Shown here: piece by piece, positions 48,386 to 58,583 of the stretch
How positions within the stretch are numbered: position 1 is the stretch's first letter
Layout of the letters: each line of letters starts with the position of its first letter
Assembly: GCA_023055505.1 (NCBI GenBank)
Contig: JALIRH010000002.1
Coordinates: forward strand, 37,891,733 to 37,955,732
DNA length: 64,000 nt
Direction: 5' to 3'
DNA from: Callipepla californica brunnescens
Taxonomy: Eukaryota > Chordata > Aves > Galliformes > Odontophoridae
Program-made: the position numbers and the translations under genes
Notes under the pieces: model-generated
The model's database searches: none
What the model was told of the DNA's origin: nothing
The model's input: only the letters and a program-made list of their open reading frames with translations

Positions 48386-48712
48386 TCTATTTTTTCCTTA
48401 TAAACACTGTGATGATACCAGTGCACTATGATATTTTTTGGTGCTATTATAAGACAAATTTATACCATCATAAGACAGACCATAAGTCCACCCCTCTTCT
48501 CCACTTCATTTTCTGCATTCTGCCCTCCTGCTACTCACTTTAAAGTCTATGAACATCTAGCTGAATTTAAGAGAAGGAACATAGTCAACAGGTTTAAAAT
48601 CAGTCTCATGTATGTACATGAATAAGACCTGTTAAATATTGACTCCGAAAATAAAAAAAAAAATTAAAAAGATGATAAAAATCTAAATAGAAGAACTAAA
48701 AAAATAATAACT

Positions 48713-48741
48713 AAAAAAAAAAAAAGTCTTTTTTTTTTTTT
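48713..48741. repeat. A13-GTC-T13 inverted repeat
   Basis: Thirteen A (48713-48725), GTC, then thirteen T (48729-48741) make a perfect hairpin-capable sequence of 29 bases. Confidence 0.8.
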
Positions 48742-49174
48742 AAGCTGTGCAGGCAAGTACTTCCCAGTAATATGGAAATCTCTCAACAGGCAAGAACACA
48801 CTTTGTTCTCAGAAGTAGGTGCAATGTAACAGTGAAAATTTACAGAAATGTAGCTGAGCCATATGCACAGCTAAGAATTTTTCCTTTGAAAGGACTTTGA
48901 ATATTTTTCATTCATATGCTGGATGCCTACATAGTGAACCAGCAGTACTCCCATTACAGGCAAAATAACACTTAAAAAAAAATGCACAAACATAGCTCAA
49001 TTTTACGTATACATATAATCTATGCATTTCTAACACTAGTCCAAGTGTACTGTTGTGTTCACAGCTGGCTATGGATTTTCCAGATTAAAAAAAAAAAAAA
49101 AAAAAGAGCTTAGACCTAACTGTTCAATTGCTCCATAATCCTGCTGGACTATGAGTGGATAGAGTAAAGCCCTG

Positions 49175-49845
49175 TGGAAAAGTATTTGAGGGGGCACTAG
49201 TGAATGAAAAACTGAAGATGAGCTAAGAGTACACATTTGCAGTCCATAAAGCCAGTCATATCCTGGGTTGCATTGAAAGAGGGTCTGGGAGAGTGATTGT
49301 TCTCCTCTATGCCCCTCTCATGAGACCTCACCTTTTGTACTGCATTCAGCCCCAAATAAGAGCAGAAAATAAACATGAAGTGGAGTGGAATTAGAGGAGA
49401 TCAAAGGGCTGAAGAACATCTCCAATTTAGACAGATTGAGAGTTGGTCTCATTCAGCGTGAAGAAGACAAGTCTATAGAATTTATAGTAGCCTTTCAGGA
49501 CCTATAGGAGGCATAAGAAAGATGAGGAGGAACACTTCATTAGGGCCAGTAATGTTAGGAAAGGGGGGTAACAGCTTTAAGCTAAAAGCAAGTAGATTTA
49601 GGCTAGATGTTGGAAAGAAATTATTTGCCCAGAGTGGTGAGTACTGGAAATGCTTTCCCAGAGAAGTTGTGGATGGAGGAGGAACACCCCCATACCTGGA
49701 TGTGTTCAAGGACAGGTTGGGTGGGACTTTGGGCTACCTGAGCTAGTGGGAGATGTCCCTCCCCAAATCAGAAGGGTTGGAACCTAGCTGTCTTTAGGTC
49801 CCCTTCAACCTAATCCATCCTAAGATTCTATGCAATGAATTCTGA
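49175..49845 (+). mobile_element. CR1 LINE 3' part, plus strand, ~670 bp
   Basis: Runs in CR1 order from the last part of ORF2: GGGGGCACTAGTGAATGAAA, ACTGAAGATGAGC, CCTGGGTTGCATTGAAAGAG, GAGACCTCACCTTTTGTACT, AGATCAAAGGGCTGAAGAAC, AGATTTAGGCTAGATGTTGG, AGAGAAGTTGTGGATGGAGG and TGTTCAAGGACAGGTTGGGT. It ends with CCTAAGATTCTATGCAATGA. This is an old and diverged copy. The short plus-strand open frame at 49522-49746 (SFKLKASRFRLDVGKK region) is CR1 sequence. Confidence 0.9.
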
Positions 49846-50985
49846 GAACATAAGATTTAGGTTGAATAAGGGAAAAAATAAAAGAAAAAAAAAAAAAAAG
49901 GATTCAGATTGTGAAGTGCTACTGCAGAATGAAAGAAAATAAAAAAATATCACAAAGAAAAGAAGAATGAATGAGTTACTAACAGAGAAATGATTTATTT
50001 TTTCCTAAGAGCTAAACAAATATATTCTCAAATGAATGTACGGAATGAACACTTCAGAACTCTAAATTCAAGAAAATTCACATAAACATACACATGTTCA
50101 ATAGTTTCCAGTCAATGAACAAACAATGCCAAATCAGGCAGAGAGTTGCAAACAAAAATGTTTTCCTTTCACTTCATGTGAGATATTCCTTAATTGAAAT
50201 AAAGACTTCTATGGATTCAGGCCAGATGGACAGCAAGCTAAACTTTTACACTGCCAGAATTGTTGAAAATGAAAGAATAGGACATGCTGGTACAGCAGGT
50301 TAGCCAGGCTCATCAGTAGAAACAAACCAAAAGTAGAAGTAATTGGTGTAGGAGTAATCTCCTTCAGGTGACTGTTGAACTGTGATAGTGGTGCTTTTTT
50401 TCCTTATTTTTTTTTCCTTTTGAGAAAAGGGAAGGGAAATTAAACTGCAAGACAGAATCGTTCCTTCACATACAAAATATTTCTAACTTCTCTGAGATCA
50501 CCAGCAATGCACGGATGGAGCTGTTTCCTCCTCTCTTTTCTTATCCTACTTTTGTAAAGGAGAATGAAAAGTAAAACTCAATTTCTATGAAATCTAAGCA
50601 TGAAAAAATAAGTACAACAAATACTTATTTGTAGGTATAATGACATACTGCATGGCCATTGTAATTCAAAGCAACAAAAACATAAAAACACTTGTTCTTA
50701 CCTCATAATGGTACTCATTCTGACAAAAGAATTCCAGTAGCTGCTAAATTAGTTTTCAAAAGGTATTGCTTCTACCTCTCAACAAAATGAAAAGTGCTGT
50801 GAAGATAATTCAAAGATATATTCAGACTCCTATTATGCATTAAAAACACATATATAATCAGAAAATACTCCTCACATTTGTTCAGGTAACTCTAAGCAAA
50901 TGATTACCTGATGTACTATACAAGCATAGGGTAGTTTCACATGAAACAAACATATACAAAGTGAATTTGGGGTGCAGGCAGAAAT

Positions 50986-50996
50986 GGGGGGGGGGG
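50986..50996. repeat. G11 homopolymer
   Basis: Eleven consecutive G between GAAAT and TTGGGAG. Confidence 0.8.
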
Positions 50997-51702
50997 TTGG
51001 GAGAAAAAACCTCATAGAACTGGTCAGTTTAAACAACAGAAAAATGTTTTACTTTGGGAATCTTGTATGCTCATTCATGCACATAGCAGAGAACAGTGAG
51101 TACAGAAATTTATAAAGATGCCACTATATAAAAAGGCCTTTCAAGGTAAACTTTAAGAACAAATGCTATAGTAGGCATGACACAAAAAATTAGAGGTCTA
51201 GGTTCTAGCTATCTGCTTTCTCCACCTTCCACCACCAATTAATAACTCAATTCTGAAAATTCATGCTCCAAAACATGTTCAATATATTTGTAGCACAGAG
51301 AACTATCCAACTTATTTCATAATAAAGAAAAAATAAAATTAAGTATACTAAAATTATGTTTTAAACATAATATTTATACCTTACATTTGCTAAGAATGAC
51401 CAGCTTTACCTTTGACCTTCTTAGGCACTGCAGTTCCTGATGATCACACAGACACAAATCTAATGGATAACTGGGTTCTCAAAGCAGACCCATCTCTCCA
51501 CGAGGAATACAGCACACTTGCTCGAATCATTTTTTCCCTTAGTTTTACAGGGCCTGGAGCTACAGATCACATACTAAATCTGGCTGATTTAATATAACTT
51601 TAAGATTGGCCTTTTTTTTTTTTTTTTTAATCACAGATAATATGCTCCATTGGGATGTTCATAAGTACCCAGGAACCTGCTGGCATTACTCTTTTTCTGC
51701 AG

Positions 51703-51718
51703 CCCTAACCCTAACCCC
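51703..51718. repeat. Short telomere-like motif CCCTAACCCTAACCCC
   Basis: Two CCCTAA units plus CCCC. It matches the vertebrate telomere repeat but is too short to prove telomeric origin. Confidence 0.4.
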
Positions 51719-52639
51719 CACTCCAAATAAAGTTTCAGAAAGAATGAAGGCAAGCAGCACTAATTTTGGAAGAGTTAAAAGGCGTGAAACTTCTTCATCA
51801 ATATTCTTAGATACTGTAAATAAAACAGTTTTCCTAGTTATTAAAAATAAATCATGCACTGAATAATTACCAAGCAAACAAGTAGCTCTGCAAACAAAAG
51901 AAACAACAAAGACTAGTTTACTATAAAGGAAAACATGATTTAGGTTGGAAATGTCTGTTAAGTAGGTGCCAAAATACAGTTTTACTGTTAGTAGAACATT
52001 TGTTGCGTAAAGTTATGCTTATCATGTAACATTTAGTGTTTAAGGAAATAAAGGTTTCAGTATGAGCTCAGTCATATTAATTACACTTTTTTACTGGGAT
52101 GATTACAATTACACATCATGCAGTAAACAGGGAGCTCTCACCCCTCTTGCTAATTTCAGCCAACATAGTCAGTGGATTTAAAACTGCAATGAACATGATA
52201 CTCCAAGAAACATACAGAAACAGAAAGCATAATTGGTTAAGACTTTTTTCCTTTCACTTTGGGAATCATACCATAAAGAACTTCTACACTACAGAAATTC
52301 TAAGTGAAGAGATTTTTTTTGACAGATTACTAGTTGTTTTTTTTACATTTTCTCACTGCCATTAGAAGGTTTGTTGATTACCACAGGAATACTCTAGTGT
52401 GAAAACATCACTGAATCTATAAACTGACTCTAAAAGCATGCACACTCCTTTGGGTACACCCTTATCAACATTAGCAGATTTTATTTGCTGCTTAACATCC
52501 CTGAACATGTTGTGCAACAGACAAGAACAACGTGATTCTGCCCAGGTGTTCAACATCACTCAGTTGGATCTGGCAGTATTTGCAGCTACTTGAATATTAC
52601 ATAATAAACAACCTAGAATCAATGGCCTAGCCCATGAAC

Positions 52640-53462
52640 TAAGGTGTTAGAAGGCAAGGAGGCCTGTGAGAGCTGCTCAGCATTTAAACAGCATTTCGTC
52701 CAAGCTCAGGATTGGTGCATCCCTGTGAATAAGAAATTGGTCAAAGTTGGCAGGAGACCTGTATGGATGAGCAAGGAGCTCATGCATATACTCAAAGGGA
52801 AGAGAAAGGTCTATGAAATGTGGAAAAAGGGTGGAATCACTGTGGAAGACTATTAGAACGTTGTCAGAACCTGCAGGGGTGTGATGAGGAAGGCCAAAGC
52901 CAACACGGAATTGGATCTGGCTAGGGAAATAAAGGATAATAAGAAAGGTTTTCTTAAGTATGTCAGCAATAAAAGGAAGACAGGGATCTCCTCAAAAGAG
53001 TAAAGCAAGGGGCTTCGAAGATGATAAAGGGCCTGGAGCACCTCTCTTATGAGGAAAGGCTGAGAGACCTGTTTCTGCTCAGCCTTGAAAAAATAAGACC
53101 CAGAGGGGGATCTGATCCACCTCTATAAATATCTTCTATAAGTATCTAAGGAGCTGGAAGCAACAGGATGAGGCTGGACTCTTCTCAGCAGTATGTGGTG
53201 ATAGAACAAGGGGAAATGGCCACAAAGTGAGGCATAGGAAGTTCTGGACAAATGTGTGTGGCAAGTTCTTCACGGTGCAGTGCTGGAGCACTGTCACAGG
53301 CTGCACAGAGAGGTGGTGGAGTCTCCTTCCCTGGAGATGTTCAAGACCCGCCTTGACACCTACCTGTGCAACCTGGGCTAGGGAGCTGGTTTAGCAGGGG
53401 GGTTGAACTAAGTGATCTCTGGAGGTCCCTTCCAACCCCTACAATTCTGTGATTCTGTGATT
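52640..53462 (+). mobile_element. CR1 LINE with internal deletion (ORF2 linker joined to 3' tail)
   Basis: The left part, about 52644-52985, encodes the ORF2 linker after the endonuclease: DWCIPVNKKLVKVGRRPVW, then MSKELMHILKGKRKVYEMWK. It also covers AAAGGTTTTCTTAAGTATGT. This matches the minus-strand CR1 at 14775-16312. Near 52985-53010 it jumps to the CR1 3' region (GAAGATGATAAAGGGCCTGG, GAGGAAAGGCTGAGAGACCT). It runs to a perfect tail ending GGTCCCTTCCAACCCCTACA and ATTCTGTGATTCTGTGATTG. Most of the reverse-transcriptase domain is missing. The 3' part is close to the copies at 2605 and 13917. Confidence 0.93.
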
Positions 53463-54383
53463 GATTAATTGGTCAAACGCAGTAAGACCATGACAACAAA
53501 ATTACTTGCCTGATACAGTTTTGTATAAATGCATATGAAAACAGTTTTAGAAAATGGTGAAATTATAACTCAAACGTGACAGTACAGAGATCAGCTTCTC
53601 TTTATACACACGTCGCTTTCATTAGTTACACAGAAAAGAGTGGTGGACTTAAAAAAAAAAAACACAAAAACAAACAAACCAAAAAAAAAAAAAAAAAAAA
53701 CAAAACAACAAACATAGATCAGCCACCATGACTTACATTAAAATAGAATGTAAGCACTCAGCAAAATTCATTGTATAATACCAATAAGTTTAACATAGAT
53801 ACTTTATATTAATTCCCTCAGAGTAACAGGATGTAGTACATCACTAAAGCATTATGTAGAAAATTAACTAGCCCATAATGGGATAATTTGGCTTTGAGTT
53901 ACAACAAAGAGTAATTAAGTAAAGATTATGAAGCTGAAAATGGAGTTAAGGTTTTCAAAGCTACATTTAGTTGTTTTTAATTTTATCATATTCAGGTCCA
54001 TCACTTCTGAATGGAACATCACAATATTAGTGACACTACTGGTGAATTTTAATACTTTGAGAATCCCTTATATTCTTTGAGGATCCCAATCTGCTGCTGT
54101 GCTCAAAATCTCTTCCTGTCATTCTAAGGAAGTTGTTGACACGAATATCTGAAGTACTTTCATGAGAGTTTATATCATCTCTCAGCATCAGGATGAGGGT
54201 ATCATTTTATCACTTACAGCAGGGCATGTAGCTAATAAGAGTTTTAACAGCTACTGAAGCCTTAGAACTCAATTCAGTTTTAAAGCAAGATGAGAACAAG
54301 TAAGCATTTAAGATTGTAACACTATTAATTGACTCATTTTCATATTGTAAAGTAAAAAATTGGAATTGAACAACTAGATAACT
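53463..54383. other. AT-rich sequence with an A-rich tract
   Basis: About 0.9 kb. A-rich CAAA-type low-complexity sequence lies at 53650-53712. Nothing else was recognised. Confidence 0.5.
53650..53712. repeat. A-rich tract with CAAA/CAA units
   Basis: A12, then CACAAAAACAAACAAACC, then A20 and CAAAACAACAAAC. Confidence 0.88.
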
Positions 54384-54492
54384 GGACGCCTACCTGTGCA
54401 ACCCACTCTAGAGATCTGATTTGGCAGGGAGGTTGAATTAGATGATCCCTAGAGTTTCCTTCCAACCCCTACAATCCTGTGATTCTTTGATA
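54384..54492 (+). mobile_element. Short CR1 3' end, plus strand
   Basis: The last ~108 bp of a CR1: GGACGCCTACCTGTGCAACC, CTCTAGAGATCTGATTTGGC, TTGAATTAGATGATCCCTAG and CCTTCCAACCCCTACAATCC, ending TGTGATTCTTTGAT. It belongs to the CTACCTGTGCAACC subfamily seen at 2605, 13917 and 52640. Confidence 0.92.
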
Positions 54493-56113
54493 TTGTGCAA
54501 AATAGATTTTCATGAAGATTTCCTTTTTTGTTGTTGTTGTTTTTCTTGTTTGTTTACACCTTGTTGGAACCACCTACTAATACCACAATTTGAGAAACAA
54601 TCCAGTCATTGTAAACAGGACATTTTTCCTCATCAGAAAAAAAAAACAAAACAGGAGATATTCAGCAATATAAAGTCTTGTAAAAGTAGGAATTATTCAA
54701 AACAGAATTTAAGCACTAAATAATTACTTATTACTAGTAATTAATCTAAAGACTATTAATAATAAGAAATCAAAATTATATTAGGGAATCCATATTAGGA
54801 AATGCGTTGGTTTCCATTCATTGGCTAATTTGATTGTGTTACTTGTACAGTAATGTGGAGCATTTTTGTATTGGGTAATGTTACAAAGTATCTTCCACAC
54901 ATATTAATCAACTAATTTTCAGCCATTCTAATTAAATATTACCTGTTAAATAACAATACAAATGGAATTATCTTTTATCTTGAAACATACCTTTAAAACT
55001 ACTGACACATTTTTGATTCCACTATAAACAGTAACTGAACCAATAATTAAAGGAAATAATCCCTGTCTCTTTAGCATCATTCACATTTAATTACAGACAC
55101 ATATATCCAACAATATTATCTCCTTTTTCACACAGACAGTAAATGATTTCAGTAGCCTGCATTTATTTCCACAGCATAAACTCTAGAGATGATGCCATTT
55201 CTTTTTGCTCTACCAAGAATTCAGGGCAGATAAGAAGGTTCCAATGGTTGAAATAATCATCAATAAATAAATCCATGCATAAGAAAACACAGTAGCTCTT
55301 CTCTTCATCTACAGACAGAGATATGCATCTACAAGGAGACAGGTTCCCACTGGACTCAAACAGAGGTTACTAATTTTTCTGATCTAAACATTTCAAGCAT
55401 TTACCCCAGTAAGCAAGTCAACCAACTAACTTTGTAGCCTTAGTAACCTTAATTTCCTCACAAATAAACTCCTTTCACAGTAATGGTGGATGCTAGTACC
55501 ATGACAGATAACAATAAAAATCTATTAAAAAGCATCCCAGCAGCCTGGTAGTATTTCATCCTTGTGGCTGTGACCTCTCTTCCAGAAAGGCTCTTCAATC
55601 CTACATAGTGTCTTCCTTTAAAGGAAGCAACTTCTCTAACACCAGAAATGATGATGTGATTTCATGACATCCCTCCTGATGCTAATTCCTCCTGTATTTG
55701 CTTTAAAATATTTAAATTATTTTACAATTGAGAATTCAGTGAAGTTATTCCTTCACAGATATTTTGACTTGTTACCCAATGATTCACTATTACTGGTTTT
55801 AACCCCAAGTTATACATTCCCAATACAATTGAAGACTGCGCTGACATTCGCAAACCAGTGACCAGATGTTGGAATCTGAACAAACATGATACACATTCCA
55901 GAAAAACTCTTCACATGGAGAACTGTCACTATGGCCAATGAGCAAGTAAAGAAAGCTTTTTAGAAACGAGGAGAGGTCTTTCAAGATAAGTGTTTTTATG
56001 TGCGTGCAACTAGATACCCACACATATATTGGGAAAACATATGTGCATCTACAGAAAAAAAAATACATACTTCCCCATTTGTACCCCAGATAATAAAATG
56101 AGAATTGGGTGTT
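54493..56113. other. AT-rich sequence with no recognised element
   Basis: About 1.6 kb. A (GTT)n tract lies at about 54526-54545 followed by GTTTGTTT. Open frames up to 105 codons on the minus strand (55799-56116) show no domain. Confidence 0.5.
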
Positions 56114-56578
56114 CATAGAATCAAATGGTATAGGTTGGAAGAGAACTTAAAAATCATCTACTCTTGAGCCTTCTCTTTTCCAGATTGAAGGAGCACAGCT
56201 CCCACAGATTTTCTTCCTAGGAGAGGTGCTTCAGCACGGATCATCTTCATGGCTCTCCTCTGGATCCACTCTAACAGCCATACATCTTTCTTGAGCTAGG
56301 GAGCCCAGGCCTGGATTCTGTACTGCCAGTGAGGACTCGTGGGGTTAGAGCAGAGCAGGAAAAATCCCTTCCCTCTCACTACTCCCACTCCTCTTTTGAT
56401 GCAGCCTCAGATTCACTTGGCCCTTTTGAGCTGCAAGTTCACACTGCTGGCTCACATCTGGTATTTAGTTCATCAGAAATTCCAAGGTTTAATCCACAAG
56501 CCTTGTGGTTCTTCTCCCAGTCTGTACATATGTCTGAGATTGCTCTGACCCAGGTGCAGCACTTTGAGCTAGGATTTT
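56114..56578 (-). mobile_element. CR1 LINE 3' part, minus strand, internally deleted
   Basis: Starts with TTCATAGAATCAAATGGTAT, AGGTTGGAAGAGAACTTAAA and AATCATCTACTC, then within about 50 bp jumps to GAGCCTTCTCTTTTCCAGAT. That block lies some 300 bp further along in the uninterrupted copy at 28808. It continues TCTTCATGGCTCTCCTCTGG, CCAGGCCTGGATTCTGTACT and TTTGATGCAGCCTCAGATTC, ending near CCAGGTGCAGCACTTTGAGC. The open frame at 56329-56580 is inside it and is not a gene. Confidence 0.88.
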
Positions 56579-58057
56579 AATACATAGCCTATCAAATTCT
56601 AGGTGTTAAAACAAACAACAACAAATCACTAGAATTAAAGGCACTCAGTAAAGAGTTCTTGACCATCCCAATAATGAAATGGTGAACTGTGGAATCACAC
56701 TAATAACACCTTGGAACAAGAAGGTAGGAAGTAGCCATTAGGGCATAGTCCATTAACACCTGTGCTGAACAAATACATGATCAAAAATGCAAACAGACTT
56801 CCTCTTGATAAAGCCCTCCAGACCAAATTGCCAGAAAGTCGGAAAGTTACTGAGTTCTTCAAAAGATATTGACTATGAGTTATGGGCAGATACGTGACAG
56901 TAGGCTAAACAGATCTTGATCTGACCCAATGATTGTAGGGTTGATCTTTGTGCGTGGGTTTTTGTGGTTTTTTTCCCCCAAAATTTATTATTTTCACTTT
57001 TTAAAGAAGTCTTAAGAATTTTAGTCACTGAGTATTACTTCAGACTGCTTCTGTTATATTAAGATATTCCAAATAAAACCTACCTTATGCCTACATGGCA
57101 AACTGCAGCCAAATCACCTCTGAAATGAATGACCCTGACGCTGGAATGAATATGGAAAAAAACATCATATCTCAGTGTTCCTCCTAACCCAGTTAGAAGT
57201 ATTCATTTAACCTACAGTGTTGTAAACCATGTTTATTTCTAATGTTAAGAATCTGGCAATTTGCAGCTTAACTGCTAATAAATAAATGTATGAAGCCTTC
57301 CCAGACATACAAAGACATTAGAAAAAAATATTAAAAAAAAAAAAAAAAAAACACGGATAATTAGAAACAACTTAACTAGAGTCAAAGACATTCTGTAATA
57401 GAGGCCTGAAGCACAATTTGCCTTACAAAAGAGAAATATGCCCACTCACAAAAAAAAATGGCGTTGAACTAGTGTACAGCGATAAAACCAGCTTCAGCAA
57501 TAAAGGCTTAGAGGCAGTTATTTCTTGCCCAGAACAAAGAATTGCAATTGAAATGCAATTTACTTCCTCATTTGAGCAGTCTTGGGACAGCTTACTGATC
57601 CATCTTTTTCTGAGTGTTCAGTACTGACTCAGTATAAGCTGTAATAATTCACATGCAACATATAGAATGAAGATTGGAGTGCTAATAATGCATCTCTGGA
57701 CATTCCTTTGTAAACGCCTTTGCAGTTTCAAATTGAAATTTACAATACATAACTTGAAGTTAAACCCAGGGAAAAGGAGATGGGGTAGGAAAGCCTGAAG
57801 TTCCTTGGGATCTGTTCCTAAAGCTTCACTTTAGAGTTGTGAAATAGATCAGATAAGGGATACTCAGACCTTTTTCCTCTCTTTAAATTCTTTTCCTATG
57901 CTTTCAGTCAAATTTATATAAACTCTTAGTATATGAACACATTAAAATTTTTAGATTTGGAAAAATACAGAGAAAAGTAGAACAGATCCAACACCTCTCA
58001 TCCACATAGATTTATGTAACTTTACACTATTAACTTATCCATTTTGTTATTTATCAC
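56579..58057. other. AT-rich sequence with no recognised feature
   Basis: About 1.5 kb with a poly(A) tract at about 57332-57351. Open frames are under 70 codons. Confidence 0.5.
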
Positions 58058-58583
58058 TGTCATAGTTTTATGATTTTTGTCACTGGTATTTCACATCATA
58101 TCATGTAAGGCATTGGGAGTTAAAGAGTTAACGCTCCAATTCTGTGGACTGCTAAAATTCCCAAAAGGGAAGAGCTACATACCCCAGAGGACTTTGAGTT
58201 CCTGTTTTCTGCTCAGAGGGAAAGATAATACTGCTCACAAGTCTCAAGACTGCCTTTTACTTTTCTTTTTTGATGCTCATTTCAGCAGTAAGTACCTCCT
58301 GCCACCTCACCTTCAGCGTTCGAGTAAGGCATCTGGTTTTGTACACTGTCTCACTTAATTTAATTTATTAGCTTAAATTCCAATCATATTGTATCATATT
58401 GTGTTATTTTGTATTCTGATATCTTACTTAGTAAAACAGCTTTCCTCCTCACATTGTTGCCACCGTTTAGTTTTTGGGCCCATCTCCCCACCCTTTCCCT
58501 TTCTTCCCCTTCCCCAGGTCAAGGGTCTGTGAGCCCTCCACCTCATCAGTCACGGAACTTGGCCAAACTGGCCCAATGACTCA
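58058..58583 (+). mobile_element. Solo LTR, second family, copy C
   Basis: Starts TGTCATAGTTTTATGATTTT and follows the same landmarks as copies A and B: GGGAGTTAAAGAGTTAACGC, CATACCCCAGAGGACTTTGA, TGTTTTCTGCTCAGAGGGAA, TTTATTAGCTTAAATTCCAA, AACAGCTTTCCTCCTCACAT, TTTTTGGGCCCATCTCCCCA and CTTCCCCTTCCCCAGGTCAA. The right end near CCCAATGACTCA is degraded, and no target-site duplication is evident. No internal sequence follows. The 93-codon open frame at 58077-58358 lies inside the LTR and is a chance frame. Confidence 0.82.

Larger units (their letters stand above)
45421..49174. other. AT-rich stretch with A/T homopolymer structures
   Basis: About 3.75 kb with no mobile element or gene recognised. 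A CCAAAAAAAA-type tract at 47622-47672 is mirrored by a GGTTTTTTTT-type tract at 48338-48385. A short A13/T13 inverted repeat lies at 48713-48741, and a poly(A) tract at about 49087-49105. Confidence 0.45.
49846..52639. other. AT-rich stretch with no recognised element
   Basis: About 2.8 kb. It contains A-rich sequence at about 49873-49899, G11 at 50986-50996, a T run at about 51610-51629 and a short telomere-like motif at 51703-51718. Open frames are under 90 codons and unrecognised. Confidence 0.45.

Noticed and set aside
56329..56580. 83- and 69-codon plus-strand frames
   Set aside because: They are antisense to a CR1 fragment, whose landmarks are clear.
58077..58358. 93-codon plus-strand frame
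   Set aside because: It lies within the LTR at 58058-58583 and is not kept in the related copies as an open frame.
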